Shown here: positions 53,513 through 63,780 of the stretch, piece by piece
Position numbering within the stretch: the first letter of the stretch is position 1
Layout of the letters: every line of letters begins with the position of its first letter
From: Campylorhamphus procurvoides
Lineage: Eukaryota > Chordata > Aves > Passeriformes > Dendrocolaptidae
NCBI GenBank assembly: GCA_013396655.1
Contig: WBMV01005981.1
Coordinates: forward strand, 248,001-312,000
Direction: 5' to 3'
Length of the DNA stretch: 64,000 nt
Translations under genes and position numbers: made by a program
The notes under the pieces: generated by a model
What the model saw: the letters and a program-made list of their open reading frames with translations, nothing else
Told to the model about the DNA's origin: nothing
Databases searched by the model: none

Positions 53513-56500
53513 GTAACCAGTGCAGTCTGCAGGGCTCCCCACCCCGGCACTGGGCTCACCGTCCTCAATGCCCCCAGCCAGAGGCGGTCCACTCCCCAGC
53601 ACCACACCACCAGCACTGCGGCTCAACATGGCACAAACCTACCAACCCAGACATCTTCAGCTAAATTTGAGCAAGAGTCAGAAAAGCCATTTCTGCCACC
53701 CCACCCACCAGGATGGTAATTTCTTGGAAAATGAAGGAAGAAGTGGGTTTGGATGGTTACATATCTTAACCCACTGCATTTAGGACAGACTGAACAATAC
53801 ATCAGTCAAAGCTTTCATCTTTCATTTAAAAGAGGAAGGTAAAGTTAGCTCCCAGCCTTCACAGTCATAGAAAAAAACATGTTGAAGTTTATGACTTCCA
53901 AATCTTCAAAGGTAGATTGTAAATAAAAGTGCTGACACTTATTGTTTTTAAGCAAATCACATACTGGAGTGTGACTCATGAACATTGGAACGAGTAAGCG
54001 CCAAGGCAATCATGTTGAGAATGAGATCATGATGCAGTAGGTGTGCAGCATTCTCTTTTCAGTCTATTCACTATCTCTATTCTACAATAATGAAGAAGAA
54101 AGTTTCTTTTTAGTCAATAATAAAGATTTTAATGTGCCTTCCAGTGCCTATGGAAATAATAAAAAGCACATTTCTGCTTCACTAAGAAAGCTTTTGACAC
54201 ATACTTGATCTCATAAAACACTGAAGGGCATATGACGTATTCACATGAATAAGTCAAAAGGCTTCATGGTACTCATAACGGTAAAATTAGGAACGTGCAA
54301 AGGCTGAGGTCTTAGATTTTAAAACACTGGAACTCCAATCTTCCTTTTATTGATTACAAACTGTTTATGAAGGGATGCTCCTGTAGATAGGGGTGTGTAA
54401 CAAAAGGGGCAAGAAAAGGAAATTACATATTTGTACTGCAGAATTAGTCATGGGGTACATCAGTTTAATAATTCAGGAGACATTTTGTACACACATCAGG
54501 CTGGCTTGAAATTAACTTCTACTTCAGTAAACTCTATGAATAGTGATTTCAAATTTGAATGACATGCACATATTTTTCTACAGAATAATTGCAGAAACTA
54601 TCACTTTCAATATTCAGAGCCAGTGTTCTGCTGTTCACGATGCAGGACTTGTCAATTCTGCAAGCAACAACAATTTAGGTAGTCACAGGAACATTTGGAT
54701 AAACAATCAAGCAGATATATTTGTTCAGCTGTCCCTTCTAAAATGTACTTACTTATTTGCAACATGTTTCTTCTCAGTTATATTACCAAAGCCTCACCTA
54801 TGTTAAATGTATCCAGACAACAAACGAATTACCGTAAACATCAAAATTTAGAGTCTGGTACCTTCATTACATAGAAATAGACCATTTACAAACACTGAAC
54901 TAAATTTATCATTTGCTTTAACGTCATCATGATTCAGGCTGATACCACATTTCTACTGCCTTTTTTTCCCCTACCGATCTAAAGTCTACAAACAGAATGA
55001 CCTGCTGCCTGCAAGCTGGGGGGTTAGACAATAGGCTGCAAATCACAAAGGAAGCGAGCAGATAAGGCTTTGAAAAGAAATAATTATAATAAAAGCTACA
55101 TTTAAAGGTGGAATCGCAAAAGTTGCTTCATATCACTGGTATAACTTTATAGCATTAGATGTACCACACGAGTAGTTTGATTTTATTTTGCAGTTAGGAT
55201 ATAGAGCTTTTCACACTTGTAGACAAATATCTATTTTACAAACTATGGAAGTTGAATGTTACCATAGAGAGCAACTGTTCTGGGGTACCCATTTCGGGCA
55301 GGCTGCTAGGCTCAAGCAAAACGGGCCTCTTGTTGATTGTTCATCCAACTGCTTACCAGAAACCAGAGACGTCCCTCTCCTGTGTTACACAATATTGGCA
55401 TGAATATAGTTTTAAAAGTATCTTAGCTTTATTTCCTGTCAACCAGGTATCACACTGATTAAAATGTTGCAAACATTCCTTTAGACAACTACAATTTGCT
55501 TAGAACACCTAAAATCTTGAAAATTTGCTTAACTGGGTAGCCAATTGAGTCAAGCTGCAAGTTCACGTACAGAAAAAGGAAACAAAAAACCAGAAATACA
55601 TGTTCCTGTTAATATTAATGTCTTAAGGCATAAAAAGTGAATAAGGAGGATAATTTCCCCCTGCCTATGCAAATTTACAATCTTCAGAACACCTGCAGTG
55701 ACTTGAATTAAATCACAGCAAGCAGAGACTTCAGAATGACCCACTGAAAAATACTCTGATAATTAAATGTATGTGCATATATACATTTATACAAGAAATT
55801 TACATACATGCCCCTGTGCACATACAAATAAAATGTTGTTTAAACTTCAGTACAGGGAAGGAAAATTATCTTTTAATAGTCTTTTTAACATACAGAAACT
55901 CATTAACCTGTGTCAAGCAAAACTCCAAACCCACCAATTATTACATGTTCTTAGGTTACAAAATGTAATAATTGAATTTTATAGAACACAGGAAAGTCAG
56001 GGTACACTGTTGGAAATTCTTAATTGCAGCCAATGCCATCAGATGATACAGCTGGTACTAGATATCTCTCTTTAAACTAATCTGCAAGGTAGAAGCTGTA
56101 GCAAAGCCTTAGCTCCAAGTTAGAGCTCTTAGGTAAACGTTGCTATATGGAACCCAACTGCGAATGCTGGGCAGCGTCCCCAGCCTGACAGTGTCCTTGG
56201 GCGTTTCAGACACTCCTGCTCTTTGCATACATTCAAGGCTGCTCCAAGAAGACTGAAGTTCTCCTCCCTTGCATCCTTACCAGGCTAACAGATTCAATTG
56301 TTTATCATTTTATTCAGTTATATAATCAGCACATAAAACAATCACACTGGATTTTACAATGCCCCAGAGAACCTGCAAAATTAGAGGCTATTTCCTGACA
56401 TCCAAAAGATAAAAGCTACACCTCTCAAGAAAAAACTTTAGAAGGCTGTTGCAAGCCATGACAAGACACTGAGCAGCTGATCACAGGAATCACTTTCCTC

Positions 56501-59500
56501 TGCAAAAATATACTCAACAACCCCTCAGCCTGGGATTTTACTCATCCAGTACCATCAGAGTCCTATTTCCCTTCCTCATCTGTTGTTACCAGTCACCTTC
56601 AGTAGAGAAAATCTCAAAACTTGAAGATGAAGCATTTTACTTGTTTTCCTTAGTTTCCAGTCATTTCTCCTTGACAGCTTTGCAGTCACAGAATTGCAAT
56701 ACTACAAGAGCAAGCATTTGCTGTCAGGCATGCAGCACTACTGTTTGTGTGGATTTCTTCCCAGCAGCTGGGAGGAAATGCTCCTTTTTATTTAGGCAAA
56801 AAATATCAAATGGTTAGAAAACAAGGAGTTAGGAAAAGCTGTATACAAGGTTCATGCTTGAGAAACACAAGAGTACAGACTTAGCCATTAAGAAAATTCC
56901 ACTGGACATGAAGTTAACAATAATTTAGATCTGTTCATTTATGGTAAGTCAGCCATTTTACTGTTGACCTACTTTGTATCAGCAGTCATTTGTCACAGTG
57001 CATTCTCCAACTGCTACTGAAAGAAAGGCTGAAACCATACATTAAGAGCATAGTGTCAAAGCAACTGATGTTAATTATACCCTGCAATCGCCTGTGTTGA
57101 TGAAATTGTCACTGCTAACTATTAATACAGCATTTATTGTTTGAGCCCAGCTTGCACTACCAACCCCTGAAAGCCACTGAATTAACATCCTGCTTCTCAA
57201 TGTTCACATTGGAATGTAAATCTGAAATGTGTAAAAATAATCTCTGCTATTACACCAAGAATGTGTAAATACACATTCCTTTTTAGGAGAACTATTTATC
57301 TTCAGTTTTACTCTTTAAACTAGAAACAGATTTCATGTTCTTCAGTCAAGTGGTAGCTTTTGCCAGTGTAAACTATTTTCCCTAAAAATTATGGCATCAA
57401 GTAGAGGAAACTTTGGAAAATGTAGAGTACTACTTGATTTATGGAAATTCAGAAATAAGCTTTACATAGATATACAAAAAAATAAAAGCAGCAATGTTCT
57501 TCATTGTATCCATTGCTAAGCTGCACAATAACAAGGGATCATATTCTTGCAGCATAAATAAGCAAGGTTAATTAGAAGGACACCTTATGCGTATTGAGTG
57601 TTCACATTCAGCGACATCTGCTTAATTTAGTGACAGAAATGTTTACAAGCATCAGGTTGAACCAACCGCTCCAGGAACACTAACTGGACTCTTTATGGTT
57701 TGCGCATCAGTGAACTGTTTTGTAAGGCTCTATTGTTGCAGTACAGTTCCCCCTACTTCCAAATCATCTCTCAAGCTTTACCCATTTAAACTGAAAGTAG
57801 TTGAGAGCATACTGGTTTACAATATTTGGCCTTTAAAATTGTCATCCCTAAGCTATGGTATGAGACATACAACTTGGTATGATCCAAGAAGACTAATTTT
57901 GTGATGAGTTCATATCTTATGAACTGATCCAATACAAGACACAACAAAAGTATAAGCCAGTGATGGTATTTTCACATGAGACAAGTGTCTCATGTTATTT
58001 CCAAATTCTCACTGAGATTGATAGAAGAACCCAGTAATAAGAAAATCCCATGGCACAATGAGGCCTGTCATACAGATCTACTGAAAAGCCTTTGCAGAGT
58101 CAGCAGAAAAGCAGAAAGCTAAATCCAGCATTATTAGTATTATGAAAATCCTCTCGTCTCTATTCAAACCTAAGGATGCACTAAAATCTACAGGAAGAAA
58201 AAAACTATGGTCCAAATGGCCACTTAAGGCAGATGTACATCTCCAGAACAAGCAGGAATAAAGCACACAAGTGCAAAGAGAACAGAACAACAGACCTGCT
58301 TACAGGATACATGTAATACAAATCTCTATAGGAGGAGCATCATTACTAAACATGAAATACAAAGGTAGTATTGAATGCATAGGAGCTGATACCACACATT
58401 AGGATGGGGGTGGGGGGAACATGCTGTCTGAACAAAAGAAAACATTGGCATAAACTCACCTGGCATAAACTAGAAAGCAACTGTACATTTTATAAAAAGA
58501 CATTCACTGAGTTGTCAACAAGTCTTAGCAGACTGGTCCATCATTCCAAGAAGAGCTGTAATCTTAGAGCTGCACAGCTGAGTCCGCCCTCAGAACACCA
58601 ACAGAACAACAGGATTATTCAGTACTTCTCAAGGAAAGTCACCTAATTTAACTAACGTGCACTGGGCGAGCAGGTCTTGAATGTGCTCTCTCATCTCTAA
58701 TATTTGCATTAAAATAACAGCCTTACTGGTTTCAAAATGGCACCTTAAATGAAATTCAAAGTGACAAGCATTTAGCTTAGTGTGCTGTTTGTTCTACCTG
58801 CAGCAAAACACAGGATTGGCAACAGCCTCCTCTTGCAGACATACTCCATTTTTCTGAGGAGCCCTTCTTATGACCTGCTGCCACGGTATGCTAAGTACTT
58901 CGAAAATCAGACAAGGGCACATTGTGTGCACATTGCGGTATATTAAATTCTAGCTGGAAAAAGTCCATGCAACTCTGAAGACACAGGTTGTACTTATTAC
59001 TAGTTCCAGCTGCAGTTAAAAATTATACCATAAATGAAAGCACCTTACCATAAAAGGACTAAAATGTTAACCATCTAAGGGAGCTGGCTCACTCTTGGTT
59101 CAGTGTCACATGCCAGTCTCACAGATGGAACATTTGCTGCCTCACAAAGCTATGCTTAAATTTATAAAAAAGAAAGTAGACAGCTGATGCTTTCATAATG
59201 TGCATAGTTCACCTCAAAGACCAACTATACAGCTACCCCTTCTGATACTGTTCTTGCTGTGCAGCAAAGACTAGGCAGCACCACGATATACCAAGCACAG
59301 TTCAGTCAGCAGTGAGCTTCATGAAAGTTTAATATAGCTTTAGAGGAAGCCAAGCTCAATGTTTTTCTTTCTACTCAGATACACTTCTGCTGTCTGCGGA
59401 CATGTAGCACACCAGAAATGTCTTTGAGTACTCCTACTGCTTGAATAAATTTCTTGCTTACAGATTTAACAACTTAAAGTGTCATCTTAAAAATAACAGA

Positions 59501-60890
59501 ATTTTTAAGGTAAGAAAATGTGAGCCTAAACTTTGGCCCTTTATATGCATTATACCTGCAATTTAAAGCAAGCTCATTCTGAACCTTTGGTAACAGATTT
59601 ATTATTGTCAGATCCATACTACGCAAGGTCTTTAAAGTTCACTGCTTCAGGAGCACTTAGGCTTCCACCAGTCTATGTCAGAAAACCACAGCAATACTTT
59701 AAAGTGCTGAATACTGACATACATATGCAGATTGTAGCAAAATTCGTATTTGTAAAACTGAACTTTCAAAAAAAAAACCCAGGAGGAAATGGGTAAAAAA
59801 AGCTGGACAGTTCAGTCCTATGTTTTGCTTATATATAATCAGCTATATTACTGATCAGACAATATGGATATGAACTGGAGATACAATACATTACTACTGT
59901 CACATTGTAAAGGTTCATAGTTGAGTTCATAGGAGCATGGCAAGTCTGAAGCTCAGTTCGAAACATAGCTCACAAAGCTGGTTGGCAAGTAATGATTTCT
60001 TTCTTTTCATTCAGAGTATCAGCAGCAGTTCTTGTAGCTGAATGACCAAGTTGGGTAGGCCTTTTATTAAACACAGACAGAACAAAGTACACAGGAGATA
60101 AGGAACAGAAAAGTCTTGAGCTTTACTCTAGCCCTTTAACAAGTGTAAATAAAGTGGTAAGGAATTTCTCTCAAGTGTAACTAACAGCTGCGCTGTATAC
60201 AAAGGACATTAATGTGGTGCTTAAGTGAATCACATCTCCACATCATTCATTAACTATGAATACATATATAAGTATGGGCTTCTCACTTCGCCTCAGCCAA
60301 CCTTTTAAGTTTGGGAAAAAAGATCTACATACCTTTTGTTGAATCCAATCTTAATGATTTCTAAAGTGAAAGTCTTGCATCTGAAGAAAGCAAAGGGCAG
60401 CAAGCTGCTCTTAAGGCTAAGGGACACTTGTCCCAGAAACTCTTATTGAGCAGGGAATCCATCAGGGAAGAATTGTGAACTTGTGAGCAAGTAGGTCAAA
60501 ATGGACATTTAGGTTTGCTATATCCTTCATCAGGAAGCCAAGTAAACTTTAATCCTCTGGATTTATTCAAGTCATCTTTGGTGGATGTTATTTCTGTACC
60601 TTTTCCTCATATCCTGGAATTACTGGCCCTGGAGTTATTTCCACATTCACTGATTTTAAATGGTTTAAAGTGACATGTACATCATTGGGTTCCCCTGAAC
60701 TTCCCAAGCATTTATATATGAGGTCTTCATTAATCCAGGTCTGTACCAAGTATTCCCTAGCACCAGGGTGCTATTGATGTTCTTAAGCCTTCATAGTACC
60801 TATTTTATTTCTACTGTGAGACAAAAATAATTTAACTGATCCTATGTAATCACGACAAGAGATTAATTAAAATGCCAAGATAGGAAACAA

Positions 60891-60896
60891 TTTATT
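60891..60896 (-). terminator. Candidate BTG1 poly(A) signal
   Basis: AATAAA on the minus strand (TTTATT on plus), about 890 nt after the stop codon. It is followed on the sense strand by T-rich sequence suitable for a cleavage region. It is the first canonical hexamer I found downstream of the stop. Confidence 0.5.
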
Positions 60897-61312
60897 ATAG
60901 AGAGAAGAAAAATTTCTCATCCAAAATATAGAAATCTGTACAACTTTGCCACAATCAATATACATGAACTGTACAAATTTACACCAGTTCATAATTTACC
61001 AAATAAAAGATGACTAACAAAGTTCACAAAATAGATGGTGGTTTGTGGAAAAGACTTTTACCCAATTAAGAACAAGGAAATTACAAACCAGACCTCCACT
61101 TTCTAAAAATAAGAAGTTTACTCAGTCTTAGAAAACTACAAGCTAGCAAATGTACAGATAGCTGGCTGGTGCTAACACCACAGTTCAGACAGTGTCTTTA
61201 TATGGTCTTTTTAAAGCCTGTTGCCATGGCAGGTTCTGATCACTTGCTACTTTCGAGGCCAATGTAAAGAAAGATCTGACCATTTCCCCAGGTCATTCTT
61301 ACTAGTTTATCT

Positions 61313-61320
61313 TATGTACA
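61313..61320 (-). promoter_or_regulatory. Pumilio response element in BTG1 3'UTR
   Basis: The sense strand reads TGTACATA, an exact match to the UGUANAUA consensus recognised by PUM1/PUM2. It lies about 465 nt after the stop codon. Function is inferred from the motif alone. Confidence 0.4.
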
Positions 61321-61785
61321 TTTATACATATTTGTAAGTGCTAGGTAAAAGTCTGAAAAATAAAATTTCCAGTACTATGGTGTTCATAAGTCTTGTTACT
61401 GAGCTGCCAAAAATGCCAACAATTAATAAATGTAATAGTGCAAATTTGCTCTGCAAGACCTACTGCAGAGAATCACTTTATAAACACAGATTGGGGTTGA
61501 AAATTGGTGTAGAAATTAAGTAAGATGCCTTGGAGAAACTGACCCTTCCTAGATCTTCTTACTCCCTAGCAAGTTGCAATCATTTTGACTCACAGGCTAT
61601 TAAATCACTGAAAGGTACTGTCCAAACTATGGCACTGTCACTTTAAAGTATACCATTCTAACGTGTGCCAGATCTTCACAGCTGTGACATGGTTTAAATT
61701 CCATAATCCATCCCCAGAGGTGCCCACCCAGAGTAAAAACCAAATTTATCCATCCATTTAAGGTGATCCATCCACAGACTATATC

Positions 61786-62150
61786 TTAACCTGATACAGT
61801 CATCATATTGTAGCTTTTGGAAGGGCTAGTTCTGCCCAAGAGAAGTTCCTCCTTACAGCTTATTCTGCTGTCTACCATTTGCATGTTGGTGTTATTTTGG
61901 CTACCTCCTGCTGGTGCAGCTTCATACAACACACAGATCGAGCCATCCTCTCCAATGCGATAGGACACTTCATACGGGTCAACCCATAGAGTGAGTTCGC
62001 TGGGAAGAAGCTGAAACAGTTCCTGACTGCTCAATCCAATCCGCTGTGCTGCCTGTCCAATGAGAGGATCCATTTTATGGTTGATCCGGATACATCGGTA
62101 ACCTGATCCCTTGCATGGCTTTTCAGGGAACCAGTGGTGTTTATAATGTT
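61786..62150 (-). other. BTG1: BTG1 coding exon 2
   Basis: This exon encodes residues 50-170 and the TAA stop at 61786-61788. The acceptor is a T/A-rich tract ending tattttatag at 62151. The phase-1 junction restores Glu50-His51-Tyr52, matching the family sequence exactly. It contains box A, box B and the C-terminal tail with a TSPSK motif. Confidence 0.96.
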
Positions 62151-63373
62151 CTATAAAATAAAAAAAATATTATCTTCCTTAGTTCTGTATTCAAAGATAC
62201 CTGCAGTGAATATTGTTCTTTCGCAAATTTCACACCTCACCATGTTAAAAAGCTTATTATTTTAGCTTCAAGTAACCTCAAAAATCATTATAGGCTTTAT
62301 TTCTGCTGATGATTTACATAAGTGCAGTCTCCCTTGCCTGGGAAGCACTCATGTACAAAGTTACTCTTATGTGCTACTGTATGGAGAGAACAATGCCCGT
62401 CATCTGAAGGGAGTGAAATGCAACTTCCTGGCATTCACAGAAACAAACATAAAAATACAGAAATGATTACGTACATAGCAGAAAAACTCAAGGGCTTCAA
62501 AACTTCACAAACCAGAAAGGAAAAAAAGTACCTTTCCAGCATCCTCTTGAGATCCCACTCTTGGCTTACCTCCTCACATTCTGAGAACACCCAAAAATAA
62601 CTAGGGAAGGAGCTGGGCAGTGTTCACCGACTGAGTCAAGCGGTATTTCACCACTGCTCTTCCCAGCCTATTTTCCATGTCGAGAACCAGGGACTTCACT
62701 TACCTCAGGGGTTTTATCCCACCCAAAACCCTATCGATCTAAGGCTACCTGTAGCCGCTATCATGCCCCCTTGAGACACAGGCTCGGGATTACAAAACCC
62801 ACAGGGCAGCGAAGAAACCCCTCGGTATTTCTTCCTGACCAGGGCTATCGGGCTGTTAAGAGACGCTTCCAGAAAAAAAAGGGAAACCGACATTCACCGC
62901 CAATCGATGAATTTTACTTGATCCTAAAAAAGCAACTTCGGAGCGTTTTCCCGTCTGGAAACGGGGCGGTCTGAGCCCTTGGAGCGGAGCTCAAGGCCGG
63001 GCTGCTCGAAAGCTTTGTCTCCGGAGCCGGGGCTGCGGTGCGTGCGGGGGGAGCTGCTTGCCCGAGCCCACTTTGTTTACAGCCCGCTCCTGCCGCCCCC
63101 CGACGCGGCCCCGCTCGGCCCCTGCAGCGCCTCCAGCCCCTCGGAGGGCCCGACCGCCCCTTGCCCGTCTCCAGCCCCCGCGGCCGAGGGGGGAGCGGCT
63201 CCCGCCGCGCCCGCGCCGCCCTCACCTGCCAGCAGCTCCTGCAGGCACTGGCTGAAGGTCTGCAGCTGCCGCTCGTTCATCAGCCCCTTGGTCCGCAGGA
63301 ACTTGGAGATGAAGCCCACGGCCGCGGCGATCTCACGTATCATGCTGGCCCGCGTGTACAGGGCGGGATGCAT
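61786..63373 (-). CDS. BTG1: BTG1 anti-proliferation factor, two coding exons
   Basis: Joining 63373-63226 to 62150-61786 on the minus strand gives 513 nt, a 170-residue protein plus TAA. It starts [11 protein letters not shown], as expected for BTG1, and ends TVSG. The BTG/Tob fold runs from about residue 9 to 125. Box A lies around residues 50-74 ([18 protein letters not shown]) and box B around 98-120 ([19 protein letters not shown]), including Trp105, the residue type known in this family to contact the CNOT7/CNOT8 deadenylase. Two LXXLL nuclear-receptor-type motifs are visible, at residues 44-48 (LQELL) and 94-98 (LFQLL). There is no signal peptide or membrane segment. Known family role: a nuclear and cytoplasmic adaptor that recruits CCR4-NOT, binds PRMT1 and slows proliferation. 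The reading frame is intact and the length is close to the 171 residues of the human protein, so the gene looks functional. The start is the family's usual Met although its context is weak. Confidence 0.97.
62151..63225 (-). other. BTG1: BTG1 intron 1 (phase 1)
   Basis: A 1075-bp GT-AG intron. Its 5' part lies in the CpG island and its 3' part is AT-rich. It holds a forkhead-type motif at 63073-63080 and an AATAAA-type hexamer on the sense strand at 62296-62301. The open frame that continues from exon 1 to 63077 is simply read-through into GC-rich intron. Confidence 0.93.
63073..63080 (-). promoter_or_regulatory. Forkhead-type site in BTG1 intron 1
   Basis: The minus strand reads GTAAACAA, the same core as the promoter site. 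It is an AT-rich island in otherwise GC-rich sequence, about 145 bp inside the intron. Confidence 0.35.
63226..63373 (-). other. BTG1: BTG1 coding exon 1
   Basis: This exon encodes residues 1-49 plus the first base of codon 50 (Glu). The donor is GCAG/gtgag, with the intron starting at 63225. It carries the N-terminal helix and the first LXXLL motif. Bases before the ATG are CTCC, so position -3 is T and +4 is C, a weak initiation context. The next in-frame ATG (residue 11, 63341-63343) has A at -3. Confidence 0.96.
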
Positions 63374-63475
63374 GGAGGCGGCGGCGGGCGGCAGCCAGCT
63401 CTCCGGGGCGGCCGGCGCTGGGGAGGGACGGGCCGGGACGCGGGCCGAGCGGCGCGGGACGGGACGGGCAGGGCT

Positions 63476-63598
63476 TTAACTGGGCGCAGAGCAGGCAGCA
63501 GAGCCCAGCTCACATGCCGGGGGCGGCAGCCTCCGCCTCCTCTTCCTGCGGCAGGGGGGCGGCAGCAGCAGCGGCGGCCGCGGCAGCGCTCCCCGCAT
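63476..63598 (-). CDS. Upstream ORF in BTG1 leader, 40 codons
   Basis: If transcription starts near 63618, the first AUG in the leader (63598) opens a 40-codon frame that ends in TAA at 63476, 102 nt before the BTG1 ATG. Its context has G at -3 and C at +4, which is adequate. The predicted peptide is Pro/Leu-rich with a basic cluster (CRRKRRRR). GC-rich leaders often contain such frames by chance, so translation is unproven. The AUG would lie only about 20 nt from the cap, which may favour leaky scanning. Confidence 0.35.
   Translation of the reverse strand: MRGALPRPPLLLPPPCRRKRRRRLPPPACELGSAACSAPS
63510..63515 (-). promoter_or_regulatory. AUG-stop (minimal uORF) in BTG1 leader
   Basis: The sense strand reads ATGTGA, a start codon followed at once by a stop, with G at -3. 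It overlaps the 40-codon upstream ORF in another frame. Start-stop elements are known to hold ribosomes in some leaders, such as that of ATF4. Function here is inferred. Confidence 0.35.
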
Positions 63599-63643
63599 TT
63601 CCTGCGGCCAGGGGTGAAGGGGGCTGTTGCCTGCCCGCCGCCT

Positions 63644-63649
63644 CTTATA
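63644..63649 (-). promoter_or_regulatory. TATA-like box of BTG1
   Basis: The sense strand reads TATAAG within GGCTATAAGAGG, inside the CpG island and about 271 nt upstream of the start codon. It is the only TATA-like element I noticed between the start codon and the CCAAT box, and it places initiation near 63618. Confidence 0.6.
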
Positions 63650-63697
63650 GCCGCCGCCGCCCGGAAGTGGCGTCAGGCCGTCGGGGGTGCACCGCCG

Positions 63698-63702
63698 CCA
63701 AT
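63698..63702 (+). promoter_or_regulatory. CCAAT box (inverted relative to BTG1)
   Basis: CCAAT in GCCGCCAATCGG, about 80 bp upstream of the inferred BTG1 start. This is a typical spacing for an NF-Y site, which works in either orientation. Confidence 0.55.
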
Positions 63703-63733
63703 CGGGCGATCGCACCATCGTGACGCGCGCGGC

Positions 63734-63743
63734 GGGGCGGGGC
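63734..63743 (+). promoter_or_regulatory. GC box (Sp1-type)
   Basis: GGGGCGGGGC, a standard Sp1/KLF site, between the CRE-like element and the CCAAT box. It is part of a longer G-run series (63734-63755). Confidence 0.5.
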
Positions 63744-63755
63744 CGGCGGGGCGGG

Positions 63756-63763
63756 TGACGTAA
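63756..63763 (+). promoter_or_regulatory. CRE/ATF-like site
   Basis: TGACGTAA, one base from the palindromic cAMP response element TGACGTCA. Half-sites TGACG (63721-63725) and CGTCA (63671-63675) lie closer to the gene. Placement about 140 bp upstream of the inferred start suits CREB/ATF family control. Confidence 0.5.
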
Positions 63764-63768
63764 TCGGC

Positions 63769-63780
63769 TGTAAACAAATA
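63769..63780 (+). promoter_or_regulatory. Forkhead (FOXO-type) site in BTG1 promoter
   Basis: TGTAAACAAATA contains the core GTAAACAA bound by FOXO factors. BTG1 is reported as a FOXO3a-induced gene in erythroid cells, so the site is credible. It lies about 150 bp upstream of the inferred start, next to the CRE-like site. Confidence 0.55.

Larger units (their letters stand above)
46827..60874. other. Intergenic desert downstream of BTG1
   Basis: Includes the simple repeats and the weak exon candidate listed separately. No protein-coding similarity is seen. Part of the lower-kilobase side of BTG1 (about 60050-60874) may belong to longer BTG1 3'UTR forms if the distal AATAAA hexamers are used. 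Confidence 0.55.
60875..61785 (-). other. BTG1: BTG1 3'UTR (proximal form)
   Basis: Sequence downstream of the BTG1 stop, ending by inference just past the AATAAA hexamer at 60891-60896. It contains three AUUUA pentamers on the sense strand (61695-61699, 61601-61605, 61427-61431) and one Pumilio-type UGUANAUA element (61313-61320). Such elements fit the short-lived mRNA expected of an early-response gene. The true 3' end is not proven, and further AATAAA hexamers at 60804-60809, 60562-60567 and 60063-60068 could give longer forms. Confidence 0.5.
63374..63618 (-). other. BTG1: BTG1 5'UTR (inferred)
   Basis: Its upper end is estimated at about 30 nt downstream of the TATA-like element, giving a GC-rich leader of roughly 245 nt. 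It contains an upstream ORF (63598-63476) and an overlapping AUG-stop at 63515-63510. The transcription start is inferred and not measured. Confidence 0.5.

Noticed and set aside
63038..63763. 241-codon and other long plus-strand frames over BTG1 exon 1
   Set aside because: They are antisense to BTG1 in a CpG island, where stop codons are rare. The predicted proteins are Pro/Ala/Arg-rich without domain character.
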